A stretch of DNA of 64,000 nt from positions 3,162,001-3,226,000 of the forward strand of contig NZ_CP079865.1 in assembly GCF_025263565.1 (NCBI RefSeq). The letters run 5' to 3'. The notes under the pieces were generated by a model. That model had not been told where the DNA came from and did no database searches. It saw only the letters and a list, made by a program, of their open reading frames with translations. Source of the DNA: Mycobacterium sp. SMC-8 (GTDB taxonomy: Bacteria; Actinomycetota; Actinomycetes; Mycobacteriales; Mycobacteriaceae). The translations under genes were made by a program, and so were the position numbers. Below are positions 38,022-46,978 of the stretch, one piece after another (the stretch's first letter is position 1; every line of letters begins with the position of its first letter).

Positions 38022-39431
38022 ATGGTGACGAGGTTGTCGGCGTCGGACGCGTCCTTCTTCCGCCTGGAGAACTCGGCGACGCCGATGTACGTCGGGTCGC
38101 TGCAGATCCTGCGCAGGCCCCGCAACGGGCTGAGCTACGAGACACTGCTGGCCACCGTCGAGCAGCGGCTACCGCAGATCCCTCGCTACCGGCAGAAGGT
38201 GCGCGAGGTAACCCTCGGACTGGCCCGGCCGGTGTGGATCGACGACCGTGACTTCGACATCACCTACCACGTCCGGCGCTCGGCGCTGCCGTCGCCGGGC
38301 AGCGACGCCCAGCTGCACGAACTGGTGGCCCGGCTCGGGTCCCGCCCGCTGGACAAGACCCGGCCACTGTGGGAGATGTACCTGGTCGAGGGCCTGGCCA
38401 AGAACCGGCTGGCCATCTACACGAAGTCGCATCAGGCGCTCGTCAACGGCATGACCGCGCTGGAGATCGGGCACGTGATCGCCGACCGCACCCAGAAGCC
38501 GCCGGAGTTCGGTGAGGACATCTGGATCCCCGGCCGCGAACCCGGTGACCGGCAGCTGCTGATGGGCGCGCTCGGTGAGTGGATCATGCGACCCACTGCG
38601 CAGGCCGCCGCCGTCCGCTCGATGATGACCGAGGCCGTCACCAACACCAGCCATCTCGTCGACCTCGGGCGTCGCGCCGCGGACGTGGCGCGCACCGTCG
38701 CCCGCGGCGCCGCGCCGAGCAGCCCGCTGAACACCACCGTGTCCCGCAACCGGCGCTTCTCAGTGGCCTCGGGCAGCCTCGACGAGTTCCGCGCCGTGAG
38801 GGCCCGCTACGACTGCGACGTCAACGACGTGGTGCTCGCGATGGTCGCCGGCGCGCTGCGCAACTGGCTGCTGTCGCGCGGGGAACCGGTGCGCGCGTCG
38901 ACCACGGTGCGCGCGATGGCGCCGATGCCGGTGTACCCCGACGCCGAGATCGACTCCGCCGGTCCCGGCCAGGCGATCGGCGAGGTAGCGCCGTTTCTGG
39001 TGGATCTTCCTGTGGGAGAAGGGAATCCGGTGGTCAGGCTGTCCCAGATCGCGCACGCCACCGAAACGCATCCGACCGCGCCGGCCCTCGTCGACGCCCG
39101 CACCATCATCACGCTGTCGGGCTTCGCGCCACCGACGTTGCACGCCATGGGCATTCGTGTCGCGACGAGCTTCTCGGCGCGGCTGTTCAATCTACTCATC
39201 ACGAATGCTCCCGGCGCCCAGAACCAGATGTACATCGCCGGCACGAAACTGCTGGAGTCCTACGCTGTTCCGCCGTTGCTGCACAACCAGACACTGGCGA
39301 TCGGCGTCACGTCCTACAACGGGATGCTGTACTTCGGCATCAACGCCGACCGCGACGCGATGAGCGACGTCGACATGCTGCCCAGCCTGCTCCGCGAGAG
39401 CCTCGACGAGCTGGTGGAAGCCGCGCGGTGA
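38022..39431 (+). CDS. WS/DGAT-family acyltransferase with degenerate active site (Rv3234c/Rv3233c-like)
   Basis: Family members make wax esters or triacylglycerol from acyl-CoA, with HHxxxDG as catalytic motif. In this 469-residue protein the motif reads S-H137-Q138-A-L-V-N142-G143, so both the catalytic second histidine and the aspartate are changed. The rest of the fold is complete: MTRLSASDASFFRLE start, NDVVLAMVAGALRNWL near 271 and TNAPGAQNQMYIAG near 390. ATG at 38022 with GGGGAGG upstream. M. tuberculosis has two adjacent ORFs (tgs3 and Rv3233c) here, so this may be the unsplit form. Activity is doubtful. Confidence 0.85.
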   Translation: MVTRLSASDASFFRLENSATPMYVGSLQILRRPRNGLSYETLLATVEQRLPQIPRYRQKVREVTLGLARPVWIDDRDFDITYHVRRSALPSPGSDAQLHELVARLGSRPLDKTRPLWEMYLVEGLAKNRLAIYTKSHQALVNGMTALEIGHVIADRTQKPPEFGEDIWIPGREPGDRQLLMGALGEWIMRPTAQAAAVRSMMTEAVTNTSHLVDLGRRAADVARTVARGAAPSSPLNTTVSRNRRFSVASGSLDEFRAVRARYDCDVNDVVLAMVAGALRNWLLSRGEPVRASTTVRAMAPMPVYPDAEIDSAGPGQAIGEVAPFLVDLPVGEGNPVVRLSQIAHATETHPTAPALVDARTIITLSGFAPPTLHAMGIRVATSFSARLFNLLITNAPGAQNQMYIAGTKLLESYAVPPLLHNQTLAIGVTSYNGMLYFGINADRDAMSDVDMLPSLLRESLDELVEAAR

Positions 39432-39490
39432 CCATGTCGTAGCGGGCCCGGGATTGACTGGGCAGCGCCACAAGGGTCGAATGGTCGGCG

Positions 39491-41239
39491 ATGGCTGACT
39501 TTTCCGAGCACCAGGCGACCGTTGTTCCTTCTTCCGAGGGGGACGCCGACTCCGGCCGTCACCCGGTGCTCGACATCCCGGTCGAGGAGGAGCGGATCAC
39601 CCGCAGTCGCGGCATCGACTGGGTGGTGTTCGGTGTCACCGCCGTCATCGCGCTCAGCTTCCTGACGTGGGGTTTCCTGAGCACCGAGACGCTGGCCGGC
39701 GTCTCGAGCGCGGCGCTGACCTGGGTGATGAACAACACCGGCTGGCTGTTCGTGCTCACCAGCACCGGCTTCGTGGTGTTCGTGCTGTACCTGGCGCTCG
39801 GCCGGTACGGCACGATCCCGCTGGGCCGCGACGACGAACCGCCGGAGTTCAAGGGGATCTCGTGGGTCGCGATGATGTTCAGCGCGGGCATGGGCATCGG
39901 GTTGATGTTCTTCGGGGTCGCCGAACCGTTGTCGCATTTCACGACCCCGCCGCCCGGTACCGGTCCGGCAGGCAACCCCGAGGCCGTGCAGAACGCGATG
40001 GCCACCACGCTGTTCCACTGGAGTCTGCACCCGTGGGCGATCTACGCCGTGGTGGGTCTGGCGATTGCCTACGGCGTGTACCGCAAGGGGCGTCTGCAGC
40101 TGATCAGTGCCGCGTTCGAACCGCTGCTCGGCCCCCGGGCCAACGGCGCGTGGGGCAAGGTCATCGACATGCTGGCGATCTTCGCCACGCTGTTCGGTTC
40201 GGCGGCCTCGCTGGGCTTGGGTGCCCTGCAGATTCGTAGCGGTCTGCAGATCGTCGGCGGCATCGGAGAGACCGGAAACACGATCCTGGTCGTCATCATC
40301 ACGGTGCTGACACTGTGTTTCGTGCTGTCGGCGGTCTCCGGGGTGGCGCGCGGCATCCAGTGGCTGTCCAACATCAACATGGTGATGGCGATCGCGCTGG
40401 CCTTCTTCGTGTTCGTGGTCGGCCCTACGGTTTTCATTCTCAACCTGTTGCCGACCACGCTGGGTAGCTACTTCGCCGACCTGAGCATGATGTCGGCGCG
40501 CACCGGCGCCGAGGGTCCCGACGTCAACGCCTGGCTGCAGTCGTGGACGATCTTCTACTGGGCGTGGTGGGTGTCGTGGACACCGTTCGTCGGCATGTTC
40601 ATCGCCCGCATCTCGCGGGGCCGCACCATCCGTCAGTTCGTCGCCGGCGTACTGGTGGTGCCGAGCCTGGTGTCACTGGTCTGGTTCGTGGTGTTCGGCG
40701 GTTCGGCGATCAACGTGCAACAGAGCGGCACCGATCTGGCCGGCGAGGGCGGCGTGGAGGAGCAGTTGTTCACACTGCTCGACCAGTATCCGATCGCGAC
40801 GGTCGCCAGCGTGGTGGTCATGATCCTGGTGGCGATCTTCTTCGTCTCCGGCGCCGACGCCGCGTCGATCGTGATGGGCTCGCTGTCGCAGAAGGGCACC
40901 ATCAGACCCAGCCGCGGCACCGTCGTGTTCTGGGGTGTGGCCACCGGCGCCGTCGCCGCGGTGATGCTGCTCGTCGGCGGCGAGGACGCACTGACCGGCC
41001 TGCAGACCATCACGATCATCGCGGCGCTGCCGTTTGTGCTGGTGATGGTCGGGCTGGCGGTGTCGCTGCTCAAGGATCTGCGTCGCGACCCGATGATCGT
41101 GCGGCGCGAATACGCCGTCGAGGCCGTGAACAGCGCGGTGATCGCCGGGGTCACCGCGCACGGCGACGACTTCGTGCTCGCCGTGCAGAAGGACCCGCAC
41201 GCCGACACCGACGACGACGAGCCGAGCGCGTCGCGCTGA
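39491..41239 (+). CDS. betP: BCCT-family betaine/choline/carnitine transporter
   Basis: Sodium- or proton-coupled importer of glycine betaine or a similar osmolyte. The 582-residue membrane protein has about 12 helices, GMGIGLMFFGVAEPLSHF near 136 (Na/substrate region), and the BCCT signature WAWWVSWTPFVGMFIARISR near 357 with the aromatic box. A hydrophilic N-tail (1-40) and C-tail may sense osmotic state, as in BetP. ATG at 39491. In M. tuberculosis betP is elsewhere (Rv0917), so the location here is a local difference. Confidence 0.9.
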   Translation: MADFSEHQATVVPSSEGDADSGRHPVLDIPVEEERITRSRGIDWVVFGVTAVIALSFLTWGFLSTETLAGVSSAALTWVMNNTGWLFVLTSTGFVVFVLYLALGRYGTIPLGRDDEPPEFKGISWVAMMFSAGMGIGLMFFGVAEPLSHFTTPPPGTGPAGNPEAVQNAMATTLFHWSLHPWAIYAVVGLAIAYGVYRKGRLQLISAAFEPLLGPRANGAWGKVIDMLAIFATLFGSAASLGLGALQIRSGLQIVGGIGETGNTILVVIITVLTLCFVLSAVSGVARGIQWLSNINMVMAIALAFFVFVVGPTVFILNLLPTTLGSYFADLSMMSARTGAEGPDVNAWLQSWTIFYWAWWVSWTPFVGMFIARISRGRTIRQFVAGVLVVPSLVSLVWFVVFGGSAINVQQSGTDLAGEGGVEEQLFTLLDQYPIATVASVVVMILVAIFFVSGADAASIVMGSLSQKGTIRPSRGTVVFWGVATGAVAAVMLLVGGEDALTGLQTITIIAALPFVLVMVGLAVSLLKDLRRDPMIVRREYAVEAVNSAVIAGVTAHGDDFVLAVQKDPHADTDDDEPSASR

Positions 41240-41275
41240 GCAGGTGAGCGCGACCGGGCGGCTACCCTTCAGGTC

Positions 41276-41779
41276 GTGCGCGTCTACGTCCCGGCAACAC
41301 TGGCCATGCTGCAACGCCTGGTCGCCGACGAATCCCTGCGGCCCGTCAACGGGACCGCGTTCGCGGTGACGCCGGCGTTGCGGGAGGCCTATGCCGAGGG
41401 GGACGAGGACGAACTGGCCGATGTCGCCTTGCGTGAGGCGGCGCTGGCGTCGCTGCGCATCCTCGACGACGCGGGCACCGGTGGTCTGCCGCCGCGGCGG
41501 GTGGTGGTCGAAGCCGACCTCGACGACGACGCCGTCACCGCGCGGCCCGACCTCGACGACGCCGTGGTCCGCATCTCCGGGGCCGTCCCGCTCGACCGGG
41601 TGATCGCCGGCTACGTCGACACAGCGGCGGCCGAGGCCGCCGTGCTGGCCGCGACGGAGGTCATCGACGCCGCCGATCTCGGGGACGAGGACGCCGAGCT
41701 GACCGTCGGCGACGCCCAGGACCACGACCTGGCGTGGTACGCGCCCCAGGAGTTTCCGTTCCTGCTCGAGCTGCTCTGA
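41276..41779 (+). CDS. DUF6912 family protein (Rv3231c-like)
   Basis: Conserved actinobacterial protein of unknown role. The 167-residue product starts MRVYVPATLAMLQRLVADESL, has many acidic residues, VRISGAVPLDRVIAGYVDT near 102, and ends DHDLAWYAPQEFPFLLELL, the family hallmark. No signal or membrane segment. GTG start at 41276, 36 nt after the transporter. It precedes the operator-like region of the desaturase genes. Confidence 0.83.
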   Translation: MRVYVPATLAMLQRLVADESLRPVNGTAFAVTPALREAYAEGDEDELADVALREAALASLRILDDAGTGGLPPRRVVVEADLDDDAVTARPDLDDAVVRISGAVPLDRVIAGYVDTAAAEAAVLAATEVIDAADLGDEDAELTVGDAQDHDLAWYAPQEFPFLLELL

Positions 41780-41786
41780 GGCTGGA

Positions 41787-41813
41787 TACGGTGCCGTAAG
41801 TTACGGTACCGTA
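41787..41813 (+). promoter_or_regulatory. Two tandem operator-like palindromes upstream of the oxidoreductase gene
   Basis: TACGGTGCCGTA at 41787-41798 and TACGGTACCGTA at 41802-41813 are adjacent palindromes of the same sequence; the second is perfect. They start 8 nt after the DUF6912 stop and end about 61 nt before the ATG at 41875. A related set precedes desA3 (43028-43060), so one TetR-type regulator probably controls both genes. Confidence 0.6.
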
Positions 41814-41874
41814 GGTTCACGCGTCGCTCCGGTGGGTACGCCATCGACAGCCACAGCAAGCCGGGTAGGAGCCC

Positions 41875-43014
41875 ATGGCCAAGAACACCATCAAGAACAC
41901 CGCGAAGGTCGCCGACACGGTGCGGCCGACGATCGCCGGCGCCAAGGAACGGCCCGGCTGGCATCTGCTGCGCACCATCGCAGGCCGGATCACCACACCG
42001 TTGCTGCCCGACGACTACCTGCAACTGGCCAACCCGCTGTGGTCGGCCAGGGAACTGCGCGGACGCGTGCTCGAGGTGCGCCGCGAAACCGTCGACTCGG
42101 CCACCCTGGTCATCAAGCCGGGATGGGGGTTCTCGTTCGACTACGAGGCGGGTCAATACATCGGTATCGGACTGCTGGTCGACGGCCGTTGGCGCTGGCG
42201 GTCCTACTCTCTGACCAGCAGTCCCATCACCAGCAAGGGCTCGCGCACCATCACCATCACGGTCAAGGCGATGCCCGAGGGCTTTCTGTCGACACACCTG
42301 GTCGGCGGCGTCGCGCCCGGAACGATCGTCAGACTGGCTGCGCCGCAAGGCAACTTCGTCATGCCGAATCCGGCGCCCGACTCGGTGCTGTTCCTGACCG
42401 CAGGGTCGGGCATCACCCCGGTGATGTCGATGCTGCGCACGCTCGCGCGGCGTGAGCAGATCACCGACGTGGCACACGTGCACTCGGCGCCCACCGAGGA
42501 CGACGTGATGTTCGGCGCCGAACTGTCCGCGCTGGCCGCCCGGCACGACGGTTACCGGCTGCAACTGCGGCCCACCCGCACCGTGGGTCGGCTGGACCTG
42601 GCCCGCCTGGACGAGGTGGTGCCCGATTGGCGGGAACGCCAGACGTGGGCGTGCGGACCCGAGGCCATGCTCGAAGCCGCCGAGCGGACCTGGGGGGCGG
42701 CCGGGATCGCCGACCGTCTGCACCTGGAGCGCTTCGCCGTCACCCGGGCCGCGCACGGCAGCGGCGGCACCGTCGAATTCTCCCGGTCGGGCAAGACCGC
42801 CACCGTCGACGGTGCAACCTCACTGATGGACGCGGGTGAGGCCGCCGGGATCCAGATGCCGTTCGGCTGCCGCATGGGCATCTGCCAGTCGTGCGTGGTG
42901 GGTCTGCTGGACGGCCATGTGCGCGACCTGCGCACCGGGGTGGAGCACGAGCCGGGAACCCGGGTGCAGACGTGCGTGTCGGCCGCATCGGGTGATTGTG
43001 TGCTCGACGTCTGA
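41875..43014 (+). CDS. Flavin/ferredoxin oxidoreductase, electron donor of DesA3 (Rv3230c-like)
   Basis: Passes electrons from NADPH to the stearoyl-CoA desaturase. The 379-residue protein has an FAD domain with [13 protein letters not shown] near 102 (RxYS motif), a NAD(P) domain with [16 protein letters not shown] near 174, and a C-terminal plant-type [2Fe-2S] ferredoxin domain (about 295-379) with [11 protein letters not shown] and a distal VQTCVSA cysteine. ATG at 41875 follows GTAGGAGCC. It is co-regulated with desA3 next door, with operator-like sites before each. Confidence 0.92.
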   Translation: MAKNTIKNTAKVADTVRPTIAGAKERPGWHLLRTIAGRITTPLLPDDYLQLANPLWSARELRGRVLEVRRETVDSATLVIKPGWGFSFDYEAGQYIGIGLLVDGRWRWRSYSLTSSPITSKGSRTITITVKAMPEGFLSTHLVGGVAPGTIVRLAAPQGNFVMPNPAPDSVLFLTAGSGITPVMSMLRTLARREQITDVAHVHSAPTEDDVMFGAELSALAARHDGYRLQLRPTRTVGRLDLARLDEVVPDWRERQTWACGPEAMLEAAERTWGAAGIADRLHLERFAVTRAAHGSGGTVEFSRSGKTATVDGATSLMDAGEAAGIQMPFGCRMGICQSCVVGLLDGHVRDLRTGVEHEPGTRVQTCVSAASGDCVLDV

Positions 43015-43027
43015 CATTTACTGACTA

Positions 43028-43060
43028 GTAACCTACGACGACGTAGGTTACGGTAGCGTA
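43028..43060 (+). promoter_or_regulatory. Operator-like palindromes upstream of desA3
   Basis: GTAACCTACG at 43028-43037 and CGTAGGTTAC at 43042-43051 are perfect 10-nt arms around a 4-nt spacer. The right arm overlaps TACGGTAGCGTA (43049-43060), which matches the sites at 41787-41813. The stretch GTTACGGTA-S-CGTAGGT is shared by both promoters. The region ends 23 nt before the desA3 ATG, so a bound repressor would block the promoter or early transcription. Confidence 0.65.
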
Positions 43061-43083
43061 GGTAGACGAGAGGAGGGCTGATA

Positions 43084-44340
43084 ATGGCCATCACCGACGT
43101 ACCAGAGTTCACGCACCTGACCGAGACCGACATCGAGAATCTCGGACGCGAACTGGACGCCATCCGCCAGGACATCGAGGACTCCCGAGGCGAGCGGGAT
43201 GCGCGTTACATCCGCCGCACCATCGCCGCCCAGCGTGCGCTGGAGGTGGCCGGCCGGCTGATGCTGGCGGGCAGCTCCAAGCGCCGGTTCTGGTGGGCCG
43301 GCACCGCGACCTTGGGCGTGGCCAAGATCATCGAGAACATGGAGATCGGCCACAACGTCATGCACGGTCAGTGGGATTGGATGAACGATCCCGAGATCCA
43401 TTCCTCCTCATGGGAATGGGACATGAGCGGCGCCTCCAAGCACTGGCGCTTCACCCACAACTTCATGCACCACAAGTACACGAACATCCTCGGCATGGAC
43501 GACGACGTGGGCTACGGCGTCATCCGCGTGACCCGCGATCAGCGGTGGCGGCCGATGAACATGCTCAACCTGTTCTTCAACACCCTGCTCGCCGTCGGGT
43601 TCGAGTGGGGCGTGGGTCTGCAGCACCTGGAGCTCGGCAAGATCTCCAAGGGCCGCGACGATCGCCGGGCCACGCTGGTGCGGGTCCGTGAGTTCGGGGT
43701 CAAGGCCGGCCAGCAGGTGTTCAAGGACTACGTGGCGTTCCCCGCGGTGACGTCGCTGTCACCCGGCGCGACGTTCAAGTCGACGCTGACGGCCAACGCG
43801 GTCGCCAACGTGATCCGCAACATCTGGTCCAACGCGGTGATCTTCTGCGGCCATTTCCCCGACGGCGCAGAGAAATTCACCAAGACCGACATGATCGGTG
43901 AGAGCCGCGGCCAGTGGTACCTGCGGCAGATGCTCGGCAGCGCCAACTTCGACAACGGCCCCGTGCTGCGGTTCATGAGCGGCAACCTGTGCTACCAGAT
44001 CGAGCATCACCTGTACCCGGATCTGCCCAGCAACCGGCTCCACGAGATCTCGCTGCGGGTGCGCGAGCTCTGCGAGAAGTACGACCTGCCCTACACCACC
44101 GGCTCTTTCCTGGTGCAGTACGGCAAGTCGTGGCGCACGATCGCGAAACTGTCGCTGCCGGACCGGTTCCTGCGCGACACCGCCGACGACGCCCCCGAGA
44201 CGCGCAGCGAGCGGATGTTCGCCGACCTGGATCCGTCCGAGCGGCGGGGGCTGAAGTCGGCGATCGCCGCGGTGCGCCGGCGCCGGCGCGAGAAGGCCGC
44301 CGTGAAGGCCGCGGTCAAGCCGCGGGACCTGGCTGCCTGA
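43084..44340 (+). CDS. desA3: Stearoyl-CoA delta-9 desaturase DesA3
   Basis: Membrane desaturase that makes oleoyl-CoA with the oxidoreductase upstream. The 418-residue protein has three histidine boxes: HNVMH near 90, HNFMHH near 123 and EHHLYPD near 303 (the diiron ligands), and a basic C-tail. ATG at 43084 with AGGAGG at 43071-43076. It ends 11 nt before the inserted IS element. Rv3229c-like. Confidence 0.93.
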   Translation: MAITDVPEFTHLTETDIENLGRELDAIRQDIEDSRGERDARYIRRTIAAQRALEVAGRLMLAGSSKRRFWWAGTATLGVAKIIENMEIGHNVMHGQWDWMNDPEIHSSSWEWDMSGASKHWRFTHNFMHHKYTNILGMDDDVGYGVIRVTRDQRWRPMNMLNLFFNTLLAVGFEWGVGLQHLELGKISKGRDDRRATLVRVREFGVKAGQQVFKDYVAFPAVTSLSPGATFKSTLTANAVANVIRNIWSNAVIFCGHFPDGAEKFTKTDMIGESRGQWYLRQMLGSANFDNGPVLRFMSGNLCYQIEHHLYPDLPSNRLHEISLRVRELCEKYDLPYTTGSFLVQYGKSWRTIAKLSLPDRFLRDTADDAPETRSERMFADLDPSERRGLKSAIAAVRRRRREKAAVKAAVKPRDLAA

Positions 44341-44427
44341 GTCTGCTTGCAGACACAGAATCGCCCGCTGTCAGCTTGGGTTCACACGGTCGTCGCAACG
44401 CTCTCAATCTGAGAGGTTGCGGCGACC

Positions 44428-44757
44428 GTGTCGTTTTCGGAGGACTGTGTTCGATTTGGTGATCAGCTGGCAAAGCTCGTCGATGCGGGCGTGCCAGTGC
44501 GGGAAGCGGCGGAGTCGTTGGGGGTGTCGCGGCAGCGGGCGTATGCCATCTTGAGGGCCACCGGCCGGCCGATGGGCTCGCCGCGTCCGGATGTCACCGG
44601 CGTGGACCCTGCGCGGGTGGCAGCGGTATTCACAGCGACTGGCTCGGTGAATGCGGCGGCCAAAGCTGTCGGAGTGGCGCACTCCACGGCCCGCCGGATG
44701 CTCGTGGAGGCGGGCTTGGTCGACCCAGCACCGCGCACGCGCGGGCAAGCCCGCTGA
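44428..44757 (+). CDS. IS30-family transposase, N-terminal part (frame 1)
   Basis: The 109-residue ORF carries helix-turn-helix-like segments: VREAAESLGVSRQRAYAILR near 24 and VNAAAKAVGVAHSTARRMLVE near 73. It stops with TGA at 44755-44757. The family protein I remember continues RGKPAERARFHELLE; here that text occurs in the next frame, so an extra G in the GGG near 44739 is the likely cause of the break. Start GTG at 44428. Confidence 0.75.
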   Translation: MSFSEDCVRFGDQLAKLVDAGVPVREAAESLGVSRQRAYAILRATGRPMGSPRPDVTGVDPARVAAVFTATGSVNAAAKAVGVAHSTARRMLVEAGLVDPAPRTRGQAR

Positions 44758-45976
44758 GCGGGCCCGGTTTCACGAATTGCTCGAGACGGGCTGGTCGTCG
44801 GCGCGGGCCGCCCGAGAGGTCGGGGTCAATGAGCGCACCGCCCGGGATTGGCGTGCCGGTATCCGCCAGATCGGCAACACGCGGGTGTATTCCGATGGCA
44901 CGGTCGTCGATTACGCCAGCGGGACGCGGTACATACAACCGGTGAAATCCACTGCTGCCGACCAACATCCTGCATCTGAACAGGCATCCCTCAGTAGGTA
45001 TTTGCAGCTCGCTGATCGGCTGCTCATCGCCGACGGCCTGACCGCCGGCCTGAGTTACACAGCCATCGCTGACAAGATCGGTCGAGATAAATCGACGGTC
45101 TCTCGTGAGGTCGCTGCCCACCGTGTCGCGGGCTTATATCTGCCGTATCAGGCCGAGACGGCCGCCGCGGCAGCTCGGGCCCGTCCGAAGCAGTCCAAAC
45201 TGGTGAGCAACCAGAAACTGCGGCAGGTGGTCACCGACGGTTTGAGCAACCGGTGGTCCCCTGAGGAGATCTCGCATCGTCTGGTCAAGGATTTTCCGGA
45301 CGACGAGAGTATGCGGGTGAGCCACGAAACGATCTATCAAGCACTCTATTTCCAGGCCCGCGGAGGCCTCAAAAAGGAAGTGGCCCAAGCGCTTCGGTCT
45401 GGCAGAACCCGCCGCAAACCACGCCGCAGGGCCGGACAGCGCTACCAACGGTTCGTTGACCCGATGATCATGATCTCTGATCGACCCGCCGAAATCGAGG
45501 ACCGCGCCGTGCCCGGGCACTGGGAAGGCGACCTCATCACCGGGGAACTCAACAGGACCGCCATCGCCACCCTCGTCGAACGCACCACCCGCTACACCAT
45601 GCTGGTGCACCTATCCGGCGGCCACGACGCGGAGTCTGTGCGCGACGGCCTGATCGCCACCATGAAGACACTGCCCGAACATCTGCGGGGATCGCTGACC
45701 TGGGACCAGGGCGCCGAGATGGCTGGACACAAGCAGTTCACGATGGCCACCGACATGCAGGTGTACTTCTGCGACCCGGCCAGTCCCTGGCAGCGCGGCA
45801 CCAACGAAAACACCAACGGCCTGCTTCGCCAGTACTTTCCCAAAGGTACCGACCTGAGTATCTATGGGCCTGAGGACCTCGAACACGTCGCCCAGCAACT
45901 CAACGGCCGACCACGCAAAACGCTCGACTGGGATACCCCAGCCGAGCGTTTGCGTGATCTACTACAGACCCATTAA
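44651..45976 (+). CDS. IS30-family transposase, main part (frame 2)
   Basis: Catalytic part of the transposase. Genuine homology begins near GKPAERARFHELLETG (about 44740); the preceding residues are out of frame. It has the IS30 helix-turn-helix IADKIGRDKSTVSREVAAHR and the DDE domain: GHWEGDLI (first D), WDQGAEM (second D) and PWQRGTNENTNGLLRQYFP with the catalytic Glu. A +1 shift from the upstream ORF would give one protein of about 515 residues. Either it is inactivated or frameshifting is used; the latter is unusual for IS30. Confidence 0.85.
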   Translation: MRRPKLSEWRTPRPAGCSWRRAWSTQHRARAGKPAERARFHELLETGWSSARAAREVGVNERTARDWRAGIRQIGNTRVYSDGTVVDYASGTRYIQPVKSTAADQHPASEQASLSRYLQLADRLLIADGLTAGLSYTAIADKIGRDKSTVSREVAAHRVAGLYLPYQAETAAAAARARPKQSKLVSNQKLRQVVTDGLSNRWSPEEISHRLVKDFPDDESMRVSHETIYQALYFQARGGLKKEVAQALRSGRTRRKPRRRAGQRYQRFVDPMIMISDRPAEIEDRAVPGHWEGDLITGELNRTAIATLVERTTRYTMLVHLSGGHDAESVRDGLIATMKTLPEHLRGSLTWDQGAEMAGHKQFTMATDMQVYFCDPASPWQRGTNENTNGLLRQYFPKGTDLSIYGPEDLEHVAQQLNGRPRKTLDWDTPAERLRDLLQTH

Positions 45977-46046
45977 CCAGCAGTGTTGCGACGACTCCTA
46001 GAAACCGCCCAGCCGACAGCGGGCGATTCTGTGTCGTGCCACGCTG

Positions 46047-46901
46047 TCAGTCGGGGACGTAGTCGAACGTGTCCGGGTTCGGTCCGATGCGGCCGGACTC
46101 GCCCCGGTCGAGTGCGGAGATCGCGGCGACGTCGTCGTCGCCGAGTTCGAAGTCGAACAGCGCGAAGTTGTCCTTGATGCGTTGTAGCGTGACCGATTTC
46201 GGAAACACGATATCGCCGCGCTGGATGTGCCAACGCAGCACCACCTGGGCCGGCGTCTTGCCTGTCGCGTCGGCGATGCGGGTGACGACGGGATCGTCGA
46301 GCACCTTGCCCTGCGCGATCGGGGACCATGCCTCGGTCGCGATGCCGTGTTGCCGGCCGTAGGCGCGCACCTCGTCGTTGGCGAAGTACGGGTGCACCTC
46401 GATCTGGTTCACCGCCGGCACGGTGCCGGTCTCGTCGGCGAGCCGCTGCAGGTGCGCGACCTGAAAGTTCGACACGCCGATACTGCGCGCCCGGCCGTCA
46501 TTCTTGAACTCCTCCAGTGTCTTCCACGTCGACACGTAGTCACCGTCGTACAGGGTGGGCAGCGGCCAGTGGATCAGGAACAGGTCGACATAGTCGGAGC
46601 CGAGTGCCTCCAGCGTGCCGTCGAACGCGCGGCGGGCGTCGTCGGGCCTGTGGAAGCCGTTGTTCAGCTTGCTGGTGACGAACACCTCGGAGCGGTCGAT
46701 GCCGGCGTCACGGATGCCCTGACCGACGCCCTGCTCGTTCTGATACATCTCGGCGGTGTCGATATGGCGGTAACCGACCTCGAGGGCCGACCGCACCGCG
46801 GCGGCCGTCTCGTCCGGCGGCACCTGGTAGACGCCGAAGCCGAGCTGCGGAATCGTGGCACCGTCGTTCAATTCAATCGTAGGTACGTTGCTCAAAGTCA
46901 C
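46047..46901 (-). CDS. Aldo/keto reductase
   Basis: NADPH-dependent carbonyl reductase of the AKR5-type, 285 residues: start IPQLGFGVYQVPPDET, catalytic tetrad regions DTAEMYQNE near 49 (D and Y), SKLNNG near 77 (K) and LIHWPLP near 108 (H), then SIGVSNFQ, PVVNQIEVHPY-type stretch and FPKSVTLQRIKDNFALFDF near the end. GTG at 46901 is very close to AGGAGGA; a TTG two codons later (46895) has better spacing. The IS element begins 11 nt past the stop. Substrate unknown. Confidence 0.88.
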   Translation of the reverse strand: MTLSNVPTIELNDGATIPQLGFGVYQVPPDETAAAVRSALEVGYRHIDTAEMYQNEQGVGQGIRDAGIDRSEVFVTSKLNNGFHRPDDARRAFDGTLEALGSDYVDLFLIHWPLPTLYDGDYVSTWKTLEEFKNDGRARSIGVSNFQVAHLQRLADETGTVPAVNQIEVHPYFANDEVRAYGRQHGIATEAWSPIAQGKVLDDPVVTRIADATGKTPAQVVLRWHIQRGDIVFPKSVTLQRIKDNFALFDFELGDDDVAAISALDRGESGRIGPNPDTFDYVPD

Positions 46902-46978
46902 TCCTCCTCATTCGCCGACAGCGTGCCCGGCGGGCAGGCCCTGCAAACCATCCACGGGAACCAACATCCCGGCCGCCT

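Larger units (their letters stand above)
44352..46035 (+). mobile_element. IS30-family insertion sequence, 1,684 bp
   Basis: Perfect 21-nt terminal inverted repeats lie at 44352-44372 and 46015-46035, both beginning GACACAGAATCG when read inwards; a second inverted segment GTCGTCGCAAC (44389-44399 and 45985-45995) extends the imperfect ends to about 50 nt. The transposase lies inside and is IS30-like. No clear target-site duplication is visible. The element sits between the convergent desA3 and aldo/keto reductase genes, 11 nt from each stop, so it disrupts neither. Confidence 0.9.
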
